Translations under genes and position numbers: made by a program
Shown here: positions 7,935 through 18,642 of the stretch, in pieces
Position numbering within the stretch: position 1 is the first letter of the stretch
How the letters are laid out: every line of letters starts with the position of its first letter
Source: Micromonospora andamanensis
GTDB lineage: Bacteria > Actinomycetota > Actinomycetes > Mycobacteriales > Micromonosporaceae
DNA length: 64,000 nucleotides
Direction of reading: 5' to 3'
Assembly (NCBI RefSeq): GCF_016863495.1
Contig: NZ_BOOZ01000002.1
Coordinates: 248,001-312,000, forward strand
The notes under the pieces: model-generated
Seen by the model: the letters and a program-made list of their open reading frames with translations, nothing else
Databases searched by the model: none
What the model was told of the DNA's origin: nothing

Positions 7935-9644
7935 TCAGCGGCCGTCGGTGAGCCGGTGCCGGGCGACCTCGTGCAGGTGACCGTCACCTGTGGTGCCCTC
8001 GATGACCACCTCGGCGCCACGGCCGGCGTGGGTGAGCGTCGCCACCGCGTTGCCGAAGTAGGGACCGGCCAGCTTGCGCCACTTCACCAGGGGCCTACGG
8101 ACCCCGGCCGTACGGGCCAGGGCGCGGGCCGCCCCGGCCGGGCCGCGCGCCCAACCGAGCCGCATCAACGGGCGCATGCCGGCCGGCACCTGGTTGTGGA
8201 TCGGCGAGCAGGTGAGCTGGTGCACCGGGGTGTGCACAGCGGGGTCGGCGAACCGCACCCGCGCCACGTACGAGTGGTGCACGTCGCCGGAGAGCACACT
8301 TATCGACGCCGGTGGGGGATACGCCGGCCCGGCGCCCTTCCGGTCGTCGGGCGCACCTGGCGCACCGGCGCCGATGCGGGCGAACAGCTCGGCGAGCGCG
8401 TCGAACGAGCGGCGGAACGCGGCCCAGTGCTCCAGGTCCAGCGCGCGGCGCAGCCGTTCGCCCAGCCCGGCCACCCACGCACGGGGTGAGTCGGCCAGCT
8501 TCTCGTTCCACGTCTCGACGTGGTGGATGCCGGGCGGCAGCAGCCAGGGCAGCGAGGAGCCGACCACCAGGTGGTCGTAGCCGCCGTGGGCGCGGTCGAC
8601 GAACCACGACCACTCTCCCGGCGGCAGCATCGCCCGCCGGCCCGGGAGCAGCACCCGGCTGCACCTGTTGTCCAGCATCACCAGGCGGGTGCGCCCCAGG
8701 TCGAGCGCGTAGCTCCACTGGTACTGCACCGCCCGCCAGCGCTCGGTGTCGTGGGCCAGGTCGGCCTCGGTGTCCACCCGCGCCCCGAACTCCCGCAGCA
8801 CCCCGGTGGCGTCCTCCGCCGCGCTCACCTTGGCGAAGACCGGATCGGCCGCGATCTCGTCCGGGGAGAGGTTGCCCAGGTGCTGGTAGACCCAGTAGGA
8901 GGCCAGCCCGCTGGCGATCCGCTCGGCCCACCACGGCTGTTCGCGCATCTCGGCCCGCCAGGAGGCCGAGGTGTTCCAGTCGTCGATGATCTCGTGGTCG
9001 TCGAAGATCATCACGCTTGGCACGGTGGCGAGGAGCCAGCGGATCTCCGGGTCGCTCCACGACTCCAGATAGAGCTTCGTGTACTCGTCGAAGCTGACCA
9101 CCTGGTCGCTCGGGGCACCCGCCGGACGCCGCCGCCGACGGCGCAGCAGCCGCTTCACAGTGGGCGAGGTCTCGTCGGCGTAGACCTGGTCACCGAGCAG
9201 CACCACCAGGTCGGGCAGGGCCGCCGGGTCGGGGTCGGCCATCACCCGCCGGGCGTACGCGTCGAGCGCGTCCGGCGGCAGCTTCCGGGTGGTCGCGTGC
9301 TGGGTGGTCTCCCGACAGGAGCCGAAGAGCAGGCGGACCGGCTGGTCCCGGTCGTCGTCGGCCCTGGTGCGGATGACACTTGGTGGGAAGCGACTCTCCG
9401 GCAGCGGCCAGACCACCTCGTCGTCGACAAGCACCTCGTACCGGGTGGTGCTGTCCGGCGTCAGCCCCTCGACCACCACCAGCGCGTAATGGTGGTCGTA
9501 CGCGCTGAAGGTGGGTGCGGTGCCGGTGGCGCCGTCGTCCGCGCGGACGGTGACCACCGCCGGCGCGGTGGTCTCGACCCAGACGGTGGCCCGAGTGCCG
9601 ACGACCCGGCGCAACAAGGGGCCGATGAGCAGCTCGGCGGGCAT
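7935..9644 (-). CDS. PhoD-like metallophosphatase
   Basis: 569 aa; ATG at 9644 with GGAGGT upstream. An N-terminal beta domain (about 1-100) is followed by the catalytic region: FGSCRE (about 107), GDQVYAD (about 150), FDDHEIIDDWN (about 222-232) and a late LSGDVHHSY (about 465). These metal-binding segments define the alkaline phosphatase D/PhoD-like family. An arginine run (about 167-175) interrupts the region after GDQVYAD. No signal peptide or twin-arginine motif is visible, so unlike classical secreted PhoD it may act in the cytoplasm. It is transcribed divergently from ftsY. Confidence 0.88.
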   Translation of the reverse strand: MPAELLIGPLLRRVVGTRATVWVETTAPAVVTVRADDGATGTAPTFSAYDHHYALVVVEGLTPDSTTRYEVLVDDEVVWPLPESRFPPSVIRTRADDDRDQPVRLLFGSCRETTQHATTRKLPPDALDAYARRVMADPDPAALPDLVVLLGDQVYADETSPTVKRLLRRRRRRPAGAPSDQVVSFDEYTKLYLESWSDPEIRWLLATVPSVMIFDDHEIIDDWNTSASWRAEMREQPWWAERIASGLASYWVYQHLGNLSPDEIAADPVFAKVSAAEDATGVLREFGARVDTEADLAHDTERWRAVQYQWSYALDLGRTRLVMLDNRCSRVLLPGRRAMLPPGEWSWFVDRAHGGYDHLVVGSSLPWLLPPGIHHVETWNEKLADSPRAWVAGLGERLRRALDLEHWAAFRRSFDALAELFARIGAGAPGAPDDRKGAGPAYPPPASISVLSGDVHHSYVARVRFADPAVHTPVHQLTCSPIHNQVPAGMRPLMRLGWARGPAGAARALARTAGVRRPLVKWRKLAGPYFGNAVATLTHAGRGAEVVIEGTTGDGHLHEVARHRLTDGR

Positions 9645-9829
9645 AACGGACCTCCAGACGAAAGAACTTCATCCTTTACTACCCGGCCGGCGGCGCACCA
9701 CTGCCAACTGTGGCCGAGACTACCGCCGCCTCCTGGACCGTTCCCGGGAGCGGACCGACGTCGGGAACGGCCGAGCCCGGCGGGAGCGGTGGCTGAGACG
9801 CGGTCGCCGGCATCTGACAGGATTCCGGC

Positions 9830-11017
9830 ATGACGGAATACCTCCTCATCGCTCTCGCCCTGCTCGGTGTGCTGATCCTCGGCGGCATCGGGCTGGTCGT
9901 GCCGCGGCTGCGCCGACGGCCACAGCCGCCGCTGCCGCGTACGGAGGTCGACACCCGGGCGGAGGAGGATCTCGCCGGCCCGCCGGTGCAGGCACCTGAG
10001 GCCGATCTGTCCACAGGTGTCCTGGTCGAGCCGCCGGTCGTCGAGGCACCGGCGCCGACAGTCGAGGTGCCCGAGCCCACCGCCGGACGGCTGGTGCGGC
10101 TGCGGTCCCGACTGTCGCGCTCGCAGAACGTCTTCGGCAAGGGTCTGCTCGGCCTGCTCAGCCGTGACCGGCTCGACGAGGACGTCTGGGAGGAGATCGA
10201 GGACAGTCTGATCACCGCTGACGTGGGCGTCGACGCCACCCGGGACATCGTCGACCGGCTGCGGGAGCGTACCCGGGTGCTGGGTACCCGGTCGGTCGCC
10301 GAGCTGCGTGCCCTGCTCGCGGCCGAGCTGGTGAACGCGCTCGACCCGGGACTGGACCGGTCGCTGCACACCGCGCCGAAGGAGGGCGTACCGGCGGTGC
10401 TGCTGGTGGTCGGCGTCAACGGTGCGGGCAAGACCACCACCTGCGGCAAGATCGCCCGGGTGCTCATCGCCGACGGCCGCAGCGTGCTGCTCGGCGCCGC
10501 CGACACCTTCCGGGCGGCAGCCGCCGACCAGTTGCAGACCTGGGCCGGGCGGGTCGGTGCCGAGACCGTCCGCGGCCCCGAGGGCGCTGACCCGGCGAGC
10601 GTCGCCTTCGACGCGGTCAAGCGGGGCATCGAGACCGGAGTCGACACGGTCCTCGTCGACACCGCCGGCCGCCTTCAGAACAAGATCGGCCTGATGGACG
10701 AGCTGGGCAAGGTCAAGCGGGTGGTGGAGAAGCACGGCCCGATCGACGAGACACTGCTGGTGCTCGACGCCACCACCGGCCAGAACGGGCTGGAGCAGGC
10801 GCGCGTCTTCACCGAGGTGGTGAACGTCACCGGTGTGGTGCTCACCAAGCTCGATGGCACGGCGAAGGGCGGCATCGTCATCGCCGTGCAGCGCAAGCTC
10901 GGCATTCCGGTGAAGCTCGTCGGCCTCGGCGAGGGCCCGGACGACCTGGCACCGTTCGACCCGGCGCAGTTCGTCGACGCGTTGCTGGGTACCGAGACCA
11001 CCGGTCAGACCGCGTAA
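9830..11017 (+). CDS. ftsY: signal recognition particle receptor FtsY
   Basis: 395 aa. The ATG at 9830 has CAGGAT 6 nt upstream and no Shine-Dalgarno, so it may be leaderless. A membrane anchor (about 3-25, LLIALALLGVLILGGIGLVV) is followed by a Pro/Glu-rich linker (30-85) and the NG GTPase domain: GVNGAGKTTT near 194, DTAGRL near 277, TKLDGTAKGG near 338, and the closing GEGPDDLAPF. It docks the SRP-ribosome complex at the membrane; its partner Ffh is encoded at 16399-17970. The transmembrane anchor is the usual actinobacterial form and differs from the amphipathic A domain of E. coli. Confidence 0.97.
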   Translation: MTEYLLIALALLGVLILGGIGLVVPRLRRRPQPPLPRTEVDTRAEEDLAGPPVQAPEADLSTGVLVEPPVVEAPAPTVEVPEPTAGRLVRLRSRLSRSQNVFGKGLLGLLSRDRLDEDVWEEIEDSLITADVGVDATRDIVDRLRERTRVLGTRSVAELRALLAAELVNALDPGLDRSLHTAPKEGVPAVLLVVGVNGAGKTTTCGKIARVLIADGRSVLLGAADTFRAAAADQLQTWAGRVGAETVRGPEGADPASVAFDAVKRGIETGVDTVLVDTAGRLQNKIGLMDELGKVKRVVEKHGPIDETLLVLDATTGQNGLEQARVFTEVVNVTGVVLTKLDGTAKGGIVIAVQRKLGIPVKLVGLGEGPDDLAPFDPAQFVDALLGTETTGQTA

Positions 11018-11023
11018 CCTCGG

Positions 11024-11887
11024 GTGACCAGAGACGACCGCGCGTACGCGGGCTGGCGCGACCCGAGCCACCCGTCGCAGCGCCTCGGGAGACCGTACGT
11101 GACTTCGCAGGAGATCCCGCTGCACGGCGGGAACGTGAGCACCGTGGTGCGGGTCGGTGACACGGTGCGGCGCAACGCCGGACCGTGGACCCCCTCGGTG
11201 CACGCCCTGCTGCGTCACCTGGAGTACGTCGGGTTCACCGGTGCGCCCCGTGCCCTCGGCATGGACGAGCGCAACCGTGAGGTGCTGTCGTATCTGGAGG
11301 GGGAGTGCGGCGAGTACCCGTTGGCGCCGCACTGGGTCACCGACGAGGCCCTGGTGACCGTCGCCACCATGCTGCGGATGTTCCACGACGCCCAGTACGG
11401 CTTCGTGCCGCCGCCGCAGGCGGTGTGGCGCTCGTTCGGCCCGCCGCCACCGGACACCGAGGTCATCTGTCATCACGACGCGGCACCGCACAACGTGATC
11501 TGGCGACCGGACGGCACCCTCGGGCTCATCGACTTCGACCTCGCCTCGCCCGGTGCCCGGATCTACGACGTGGCGTACGCCGCCTGGACCTGGGTGCCGA
11601 TCTTCTCCGACCGGGACTCCATCACGCTCGGCTGGAAGCATCCCGACCGGCCCCGCCGGCTGCGGCTCTTCGCCGACGCGTACGGGCTCATTCCGCGTGA
11701 CCGGCACCGGCTGATCCGGACCATCCGCAAGCGCATCGTGGACCACGTCGAGGGCATCCGCCGGATGGCCGCGGCGGGGGAGCCGGCCTTCGTCCGGATC
11801 GTGCACAAGGGTCACCTGCGCCGGCCGATGCGGGATCTGCGGTTGCTCGACTACGAGCGACACGCCCTCGAGCACGCGCTGCGCTGA
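11024..11887 (+). CDS. aminoglycoside phosphotransferase (APH)-fold kinase
   Basis: 287 aa, GTG start 7 bp after ftsY and probably cotranscribed with it. The APH/choline kinase signature is present: the catalytic loop CHHDAAPHNVIW (HxDxxxxN, about 149-160) and the metal-binding Asp in GLIDFDLASPG (about 166-176). The N-terminal lobe has VVRVGDTVRR as the nucleotide-binding strand. Proteins of this family phosphorylate small alcohols, sugars or antibiotics; the substrate here is unknown. A GTG at 11098 is a possible later start. The actinobacterial enzymes of this type are usually not proven resistance determinants. Confidence 0.82.
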   Translation: MTRDDRAYAGWRDPSHPSQRLGRPYVTSQEIPLHGGNVSTVVRVGDTVRRNAGPWTPSVHALLRHLEYVGFTGAPRALGMDERNREVLSYLEGECGEYPLAPHWVTDEALVTVATMLRMFHDAQYGFVPPPQAVWRSFGPPPPDTEVICHHDAAPHNVIWRPDGTLGLIDFDLASPGARIYDVAYAAWTWVPIFSDRDSITLGWKHPDRPRRLRLFADAYGLIPRDRHRLIRTIRKRIVDHVEGIRRMAAAGEPAFVRIVHKGHLRRPMRDLRLLDYERHALEHALR

Positions 11888-11977
11888 GAGATCGTTGGCG
11901 TCTGCCGACCATCGGGGGATAGACCGGCACCAAATGGCCGATCCACAGCCGTCGAAGCGCTGAGGTGTGCGGCTTTC

Positions 11978-12014
11978 TTCACACGTCCGAAACAACCCGT
12001 CACGGTTCGGAAAC
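11978..12014 (+). promoter_or_regulatory. probable GlnR-binding site upstream of amtB
   Basis: Two successive half-site pairs are visible. TTCAC (11978-11982), six bases, GAAAC (11989-11993); then five bases; then GTCAC (11999-12003), six bases, GAAAC (12010-12014). The second pair is a perfect GTnAC-n6-GAAAC, the published actinobacterial GlnR box. The site lies 111 bp upstream of the amtB start, and amtB-glnB-glnD is a classic GlnR target in Streptomyces. Confidence 0.75.
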
Positions 12015-12125
12015 CAGCCGGGGTCCCTGTGTGAAACAGCGGACCACCAGGCTTCCGCGCAACCGGCGTACGGGCGATGCTGCGCGATGCCGGGAGGGAG
12101 GGAAAACAACCCGAGAGGAGGCAGC

Positions 12126-13815
<1,690 letters not shown>

Positions 13816-13827
13816 GACGGAGCATCG

Positions 13828-16191
13828 ATGACCTCGTTGACCAGTAGGACAGCCTCGGAACCCCCGGGTAGCGCTGACCTTCTGGTCAACGAGGTCGTCG
13901 GCGTACCGGCCGGGGTCGGCGCGGCGGCGCGCCGGGCCCGGGCCGACGCGTACGACGCCTGGCTGGCCCGGCTGCTGCCGGCCCGGCCGGGCGTCGCGCT
14001 GCTCGCGGTCGGCGGGTTGGGTCGGCGGCAGTGCGCCCCCTACGGCGACCTCGACCTGGTGCTTGTGCACGCCGGGGTGCCCGGCATCGACGAACTGGCC
14101 GCCGCCCTGTGGTACCCGATCTGGGACGCCGGGCTGCGGCTGGACCATTCGGTCCGCACCGTCGCCGAGGCGCTGTCGGTCGCCCAGGACGACGTCAAGG
14201 TGGCCCTCGGGCTGCTCGACGCCCGGCTCGTCGCCGGTGACCCGGATCTTGCCGACACGCTTGTCAGCAGCGCGGCCGACCACTGGCGGCGGACCGCCGT
14301 CCGCCAACTCGCGCCGCTGCGGGAAAGCAGCGCCGCCCGCTGGCAGGCCCATGGCGAACTGGCCCACCTGCTGGAGGGCGACCTCAAGGAGGCGGCCGGG
14401 GGCCTGCGCGACGTGGGCATCCTGCGGGCCATCGCCACCGCCGGGATCACCGACGCGCTACGACCCGCCGTGCACGCCGCACACCTGCGGCTGCTGGACA
14501 CCCGCGACGCGTTGCACCAGCAGGTCGGCCGGCGCATCGACAGGCTGCTCGCCCAGGAACGCGACGGGGTGGCCGCCCTGCTCGGCCTGCGCCGGACACC
14601 GTCCGGGACCGCCGAGGGCGGCCCGTCGGGCGCGGTGCCGCCGCAGCCTGCCGGCACGTCACCCGAGGCGCGTGCCGAGGACGGGGACGGCGACACCCTG
14701 CTGCGCCGGGTCGCGGGCGACGCCCGGACCGTCAGCCACGCCCTGGACGACGCCTTCCGCGCCGCCGACCGGCTCCGATCAGGTCGCCGTCGGGGCGCCG
14801 ACGGACGTCCACTGCGCCGCCCGGTCGCCCGGGACGTGGTCGAGCACGACGGCGAACTGGTACTGGCCCGTACCGCCATCGGTGCCCGCCCCGACGCCAG
14901 CCTGTCGCTGCGGGTGGCCGCGGCGGCGGCGACCACCGGGCTGCCGATCGCGCGGGCCACCTGCGAATGGCTTGCCGCGTACTGCCCGCCGCTGCCGACG
15001 CCGTGGCCGGCCGAGGCCCGCGCCGCCCTGACCACGCTGCTCGGTGCCGGCGCCGGCATGATCCCGGCCTGGGAGACCTGCGACAGGTACGGACTTGTCG
15101 ACAGATGGTTGCCGGAGTGGACCCGGCTGCGCAGCCTGCCCCAGCACAACCCGGTGCACCGGTTCACCCTGGACCGGCACCTGGTGCAGACGGCCGCCGA
15201 GGCCAGCCGGCACACCCGCGACGTGGATCGTCCCGACCTGCTGCTGCTCGGCGCGCTGCTGCACGACGTCGGCAAGGGGCTCCCCGGTGACCACAGTGTG
15301 GTGGGCGCACCGATAGCCCAGGGGATCGCCACCCGGATCGGCCTGCCGCCGGCCGAGGCGGCGCTGATCGGCACGCTGGTCCGGCTGCACCTGGTGCTGC
15401 CCGAGGTGGCCACCCGGCGGGACCTGTCCGACCCGGTCACCATCGCCCGGGTGGCCGAGTCGGTAGGCGACGTGACCACCCTCGACCTGCTGTACGCGCT
15501 GGTCCGCGCCGACGCCGCGGCAACCGGCCCGGCCGCCTGGTCGGACTGGAAGGGCCGGTTGGTGGCCGAGCTGGTCGCCCGGGTCCGCACCACCCTCGAC
15601 ACGGGCGACGTACCCGCCCCGCCGGCACCGGACCCGGCGCTGGTGGCCGGGCCGCTGCCGGTCGTACACCTGACCGGAGACCGGGTGGCGGTGGCCGCGG
15701 CGGACCGGCGCGGCCTGCTCGCGACCGTCGCCGGTTGCCTGGCCCTGCACCGGCTGGAGGTGCTCGCCGCCGACGCCTCGACAGTGGACGGGCGGGCCCT
15801 GGTGCAGTGCCGGGTGCAGCCGCGCTACGGCCTGGCCCCGGATCCGGTGGCGCTGAGCGCTGACCTGCGCCGCGCGGTGCGTGGCGACGTGTCGGTGACC
15901 CAGCGGCTACGCGGTCGGGCCCTGGCCGCACGGGGGGCCGGGGCCCAACCGCGGGTGGTCTGGCACCGCGACGCCGCCACCGACGCGGTACTGCTGGAAC
16001 TGCGTGCCGCCGATGCCGCCGGCCTGCTCTACCGGGTGACAAGTGCGCTGGACGCGGCCGGCGCCCAGGTCCGGGCGGCCCGGATCGCCACCCTCGGCGG
16101 CGACGTCGTCGACGCCTTCTACCTGGTCGGCGGCTGGCCACCGGAGGACGAACGGGCCCGGCTCGAAGCAGCGGTCCTCGCCGCCGTCTGA
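13828..16191 (+). CDS. glnD: PII nucleotidyltransferase/nucleotidyl-removing enzyme
   Basis: 787 aa, ATG at 13828. Domains in order: nucleotidyltransferase (about 45-150, GGLGRRQ and YGDLDLVLVH with the DxD pair), a helical GlnE-like region containing LEGDLKEAAGGLRDVGIL, an HD hydrolase domain (about 470-490, LLHDVGKGLPGDHS), and two ACT domains (about 610-680 and 705-780) that sense glutamine. A Pro/Gly-rich insert around 255-295 is probably a loop. It modifies and demodifies PII Tyr51 in step with nitrogen supply. Streptomyces GlnD adenylylates PII, and the same is likely here. Confidence 0.94.
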   Translation: MTSLTSRTASEPPGSADLLVNEVVGVPAGVGAAARRARADAYDAWLARLLPARPGVALLAVGGLGRRQCAPYGDLDLVLVHAGVPGIDELAAALWYPIWDAGLRLDHSVRTVAEALSVAQDDVKVALGLLDARLVAGDPDLADTLVSSAADHWRRTAVRQLAPLRESSAARWQAHGELAHLLEGDLKEAAGGLRDVGILRAIATAGITDALRPAVHAAHLRLLDTRDALHQQVGRRIDRLLAQERDGVAALLGLRRTPSGTAEGGPSGAVPPQPAGTSPEARAEDGDGDTLLRRVAGDARTVSHALDDAFRAADRLRSGRRRGADGRPLRRPVARDVVEHDGELVLARTAIGARPDASLSLRVAAAAATTGLPIARATCEWLAAYCPPLPTPWPAEARAALTTLLGAGAGMIPAWETCDRYGLVDRWLPEWTRLRSLPQHNPVHRFTLDRHLVQTAAEASRHTRDVDRPDLLLLGALLHDVGKGLPGDHSVVGAPIAQGIATRIGLPPAEAALIGTLVRLHLVLPEVATRRDLSDPVTIARVAESVGDVTTLDLLYALVRADAAATGPAAWSDWKGRLVAELVARVRTTLDTGDVPAPPAPDPALVAGPLPVVHLTGDRVAVAAADRRGLLATVAGCLALHRLEVLAADASTVDGRALVQCRVQPRYGLAPDPVALSADLRRAVRGDVSVTQRLRGRALAARGAGAQPRVVWHRDAATDAVLLELRAADAAGLLYRVTSALDAAGAQVRAARIATLGGDVVDAFYLVGGWPPEDERARLEAAVLAAV

Positions 16192-16206
16192 GCCCGCACG
16201 AAGGAT

Positions 16207-16261
16207 CTGTGGCAGTGACGGTGTCAACCGGGCGGCGTGTCGGCGACCGTAACTGCCACAG
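16207..16261. terminator. long inverted repeat after glnD
   Basis: 16-bp arms at 16207-16222 and 16246-16261 pair with one mismatch around a 23-nt loop, starting 15 bp after the glnD stop. This is most likely the terminator of the nitrogen operon; there is no T tract. A regulatory role for ffh downstream cannot be excluded. Confidence 0.5.
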
Positions 16262-16324
16262 TTCGCGGCACCCCTGCCCCAGGGGTGGGGTGGCCGGCCG
16301 GGAGCGGGGGTGTGGGTGGCGGGC

Positions 16325-16330
16325 TACCCT
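16325..16330 (+). promoter_or_regulatory. ffh: candidate -10 hexamer upstream of ffh
   Basis: TACCCT fits the TAnnnT -10 pattern and lies 68 bp before the ffh start, after the inverted repeat. I find no convincing -35 element. Confidence 0.25.
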
Positions 16331-16398
16331 AGCGGTGGTCGGACAGCTCTCCCGGCCTCGTTCGTGCTCGCCGGAACACTGACAAACGGGATGTTCGC

Positions 16399-17970
16399 GT
16401 GTTTGACACCTTGAGTGACCGCCTCTCCGGGATCTTCACCAAGCTCCGCGGCAAGGGACGTCTCACCGACGCCGACATCGACGCCACCGCGCGCGAGATC
16501 CGCCTCGCGCTGCTGGAGGCGGACGTCGCGCTGCCGGTGGTCAAGGGCTTCATCGCGAACGTCAAGGAGCGGGCGCGCAGCGCGGAGGTCTCCCAGGCGC
16601 TCAACCCGGCCCAGCAGATCATCAAGATCGTCAACGAGGAACTGATCGCCGTACTGGGCGGCGAGGGTCGGCGCCTCCAGTTCGCCAAGCAGCCGCCTAC
16701 AGTGATCATGCTGGCCGGCCTCCAGGGCTCCGGTAAGACTACGCTCGCCGGCAAGCTGGCCCGCTGGCTCAAGGCCCAGGGTCACCAGCCGCTGCTTGTC
16801 GCCGCCGACCTGCAACGTCCCAACGCCGTCGGGCAGCTCCAGGTGCTCGGTGGCCGCGCCGGCGTCGAGGTGTACGCCCCGGAGCCCGGCAACGGCGTCG
16901 GCGACCCGGTGCAGGTGGCCAAGTCCTCCATCGAGCACGCCCGGCGGGCCGCCCGGGACGTCGTCATCGTCGACACCGCCGGCCGGCTCGGCATCGACGC
17001 GGAGATGATGCAGCAGGCCGCCGACATCCGCGACGCGGTCGACCCCGACGAGGTCATCTTCGTTATCGACGCGATGGTCGGCCAGGACGCGGTGCGGACG
17101 GCCGAGGCGTTCCGCGACGGCGTCGGCATCACCGGCGTGGTCCTCTCCAAGCTCGACGGCGACGCCCGTGGTGGTGCCGCGCTGTCGGTCCGTGAGGTGA
17201 CCGGGCAACCGATCCTCTTCGCCTCCACCGGCGAGAAGCTGGAGGACTTCGACGTCTTCCACCCCGACCGGATGGCGAGCCGGATCCTCGGCATGGGCGA
17301 CGTTCTCACTCTGATCGAGCAGGCCGAGGCGGCCTTCGACACCGATCAGAAGGAGAAGATGACCGCCAAGCTGATGGGCGGCGAGCAGTTCACCCTGGAG
17401 GACTTCCTCGACCAGCTCATCGCGGTACGCCGGATGGGGCCGATCGCCAACGTGCTGGCCATGATGCCGGGCATGGGGCAGGTGAAGGACCAGCTCGCCG
17501 AGCTGGACGACAAGCACTTCGACCGGATCACCGCGATCATCAGGTCGATGACCCCGGCCGAGCGGACCAATCCGAAGATCATCAATGGTTCCCGGCGGGC
17601 CCGGATCGCCAACGGCTCCGGCGTGACGGTGATGGACGTGAACCAGCTGCTCAACCGCTTCACCGACGCGCAGAAGATGATGAAGCAGATGGGCGGCATG
17701 ATGGGCCTGCCCGGCGCCGGCCGGCGCAAGGCGACCAAGTCGCCGAAGAACAAGCGCAAGGGCACCAAGGGCGGCAACCGGCCGCGCAGCGGCGCCGGCA
17801 CCCGGGGCGTGCAGGGCGGGCTCCCGGGCGGCTTCCCGGGCGGCATGCCGCAGCTCCCGCCGGGGATGAACCCGGACGACCTGGCCGCCGGTCAGGGCCT
17901 GCCGCCCGGCTTCAAGCTGCCGAAGATCGACTTCAACAAGCTCGGCAAGGACGGCAAGCCACCGCGCTGA
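16399..17970 (+). CDS. ffh: signal recognition particle protein Ffh (SRP54)
   Basis: 523 aa, GTG start at 16399. N domain 1-90; G domain with GLQGSGKTT near 108, DTAGRLG near 191 and SKLDGDARGG near 249; Met-rich M domain (about 300-440) with MGPIANVLAMMPGMG and MMKQMGGMMGLPG that binds signal peptides and SRP RNA. The tail after about 445 is Lys-rich, then Gly/Pro-rich, roughly 75 residues longer than E. coli Ffh. It works with FtsY (9830-11017). No SRP RNA gene was recognised in the window. Confidence 0.97.
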   Translation: MFDTLSDRLSGIFTKLRGKGRLTDADIDATAREIRLALLEADVALPVVKGFIANVKERARSAEVSQALNPAQQIIKIVNEELIAVLGGEGRRLQFAKQPPTVIMLAGLQGSGKTTLAGKLARWLKAQGHQPLLVAADLQRPNAVGQLQVLGGRAGVEVYAPEPGNGVGDPVQVAKSSIEHARRAARDVVIVDTAGRLGIDAEMMQQAADIRDAVDPDEVIFVIDAMVGQDAVRTAEAFRDGVGITGVVLSKLDGDARGGAALSVREVTGQPILFASTGEKLEDFDVFHPDRMASRILGMGDVLTLIEQAEAAFDTDQKEKMTAKLMGGEQFTLEDFLDQLIAVRRMGPIANVLAMMPGMGQVKDQLAELDDKHFDRITAIIRSMTPAERTNPKIINGSRRARIANGSGVTVMDVNQLLNRFTDAQKMMKQMGGMMGLPGAGRRKATKSPKNKRKGTKGGNRPRSGAGTRGVQGGLPGGFPGGMPQLPPGMNPDDLAAGQGLPPGFKLPKIDFNKLGKDGKPPR

Positions 17971-18036
17971 GCGTGTCGGTGACGGCGGGTGGCGCGACCA
18001 GCACCTAGGGTGATGCTGCCCCTGGAAGGAGGAGTC

Positions 18037-18624
18037 ATGACCGTGGCCCCCATGCTGCCCATCCCACCCGAGCGCTCGGAGTGGACGGTCGACGACCTCG
18101 GCGAGCTGCCGGAGGACCTTCCGTACGAACTGGTCAACGGAAGGTTGATCGTGCCGTCGCCGACCGCGCTGCATCAGGACCTCTGTGTCGAGCTGCTGCT
18201 CGCGCTCAGAGTCAACTGCCCACCCGACTACCTGGTCAGCATCGACCTGTCGATGCGGATCGACAGGCGCAACGAACCCCGACCCGACGTGGTCGCCATC
18301 CGCCGCGAGCACGCCAACCGCTCGCCCGTCCCGGTCGAGGACGCGCTGCTCGCCGTCGAGGTCATCTCGCCCACCTCGACCTTCCGCGACCTGTACGACA
18401 AGGCCAAGGTCTACGCCCACGCCGGGGTCCGCACCTACTGGGTGGTGGACCCGCTGCACGAGAAGATGACGCTCACCGAGTACGCCCTCAGCGCGTCCGG
18501 AGACTACGAGGTCGCGACCCACACCGAGGACCTTTTCGTGAGTGAGCGACCCTGGAAGGTGTCGGTGGATCTGCCCGCGCTTACCGTGCGGCGGGCCGGG
18601 CTTCTGGCGCGCGACGGGGAGTGA
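18037..18624 (+). CDS. Uma2-family (DUF820) putative nuclease
   Basis: 195 aa; ATG at 18037 with a strong AAGGAGGAG site. The Uma2 fold shows an N-terminal ELPYELVNGRLI-like block, then the PD-(D/E)xK-type elements: Asp in RPDVVAI, Glu in AVEVISPTS, and Lys in DKAKVYAHAGV, closing with TYWVVDP. The family is abundant in actinobacteria and cyanobacteria and is annotated as a putative endonuclease, with no established biological role. The gene stands alone between ffh and an amidohydrolase. A second member is at 49926-50597. Confidence 0.85.
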   Translation: MTVAPMLPIPPERSEWTVDDLGELPEDLPYELVNGRLIVPSPTALHQDLCVELLLALRVNCPPDYLVSIDLSMRIDRRNEPRPDVVAIRREHANRSPVPVEDALLAVEVISPTSTFRDLYDKAKVYAHAGVRTYWVVDPLHEKMTLTEYALSASGDYEVATHTEDLFVSERPWKVSVDLPALTVRRAGLLARDGE

Positions 18625-18642
18625 TCGGGTAGGACTGTGCGC

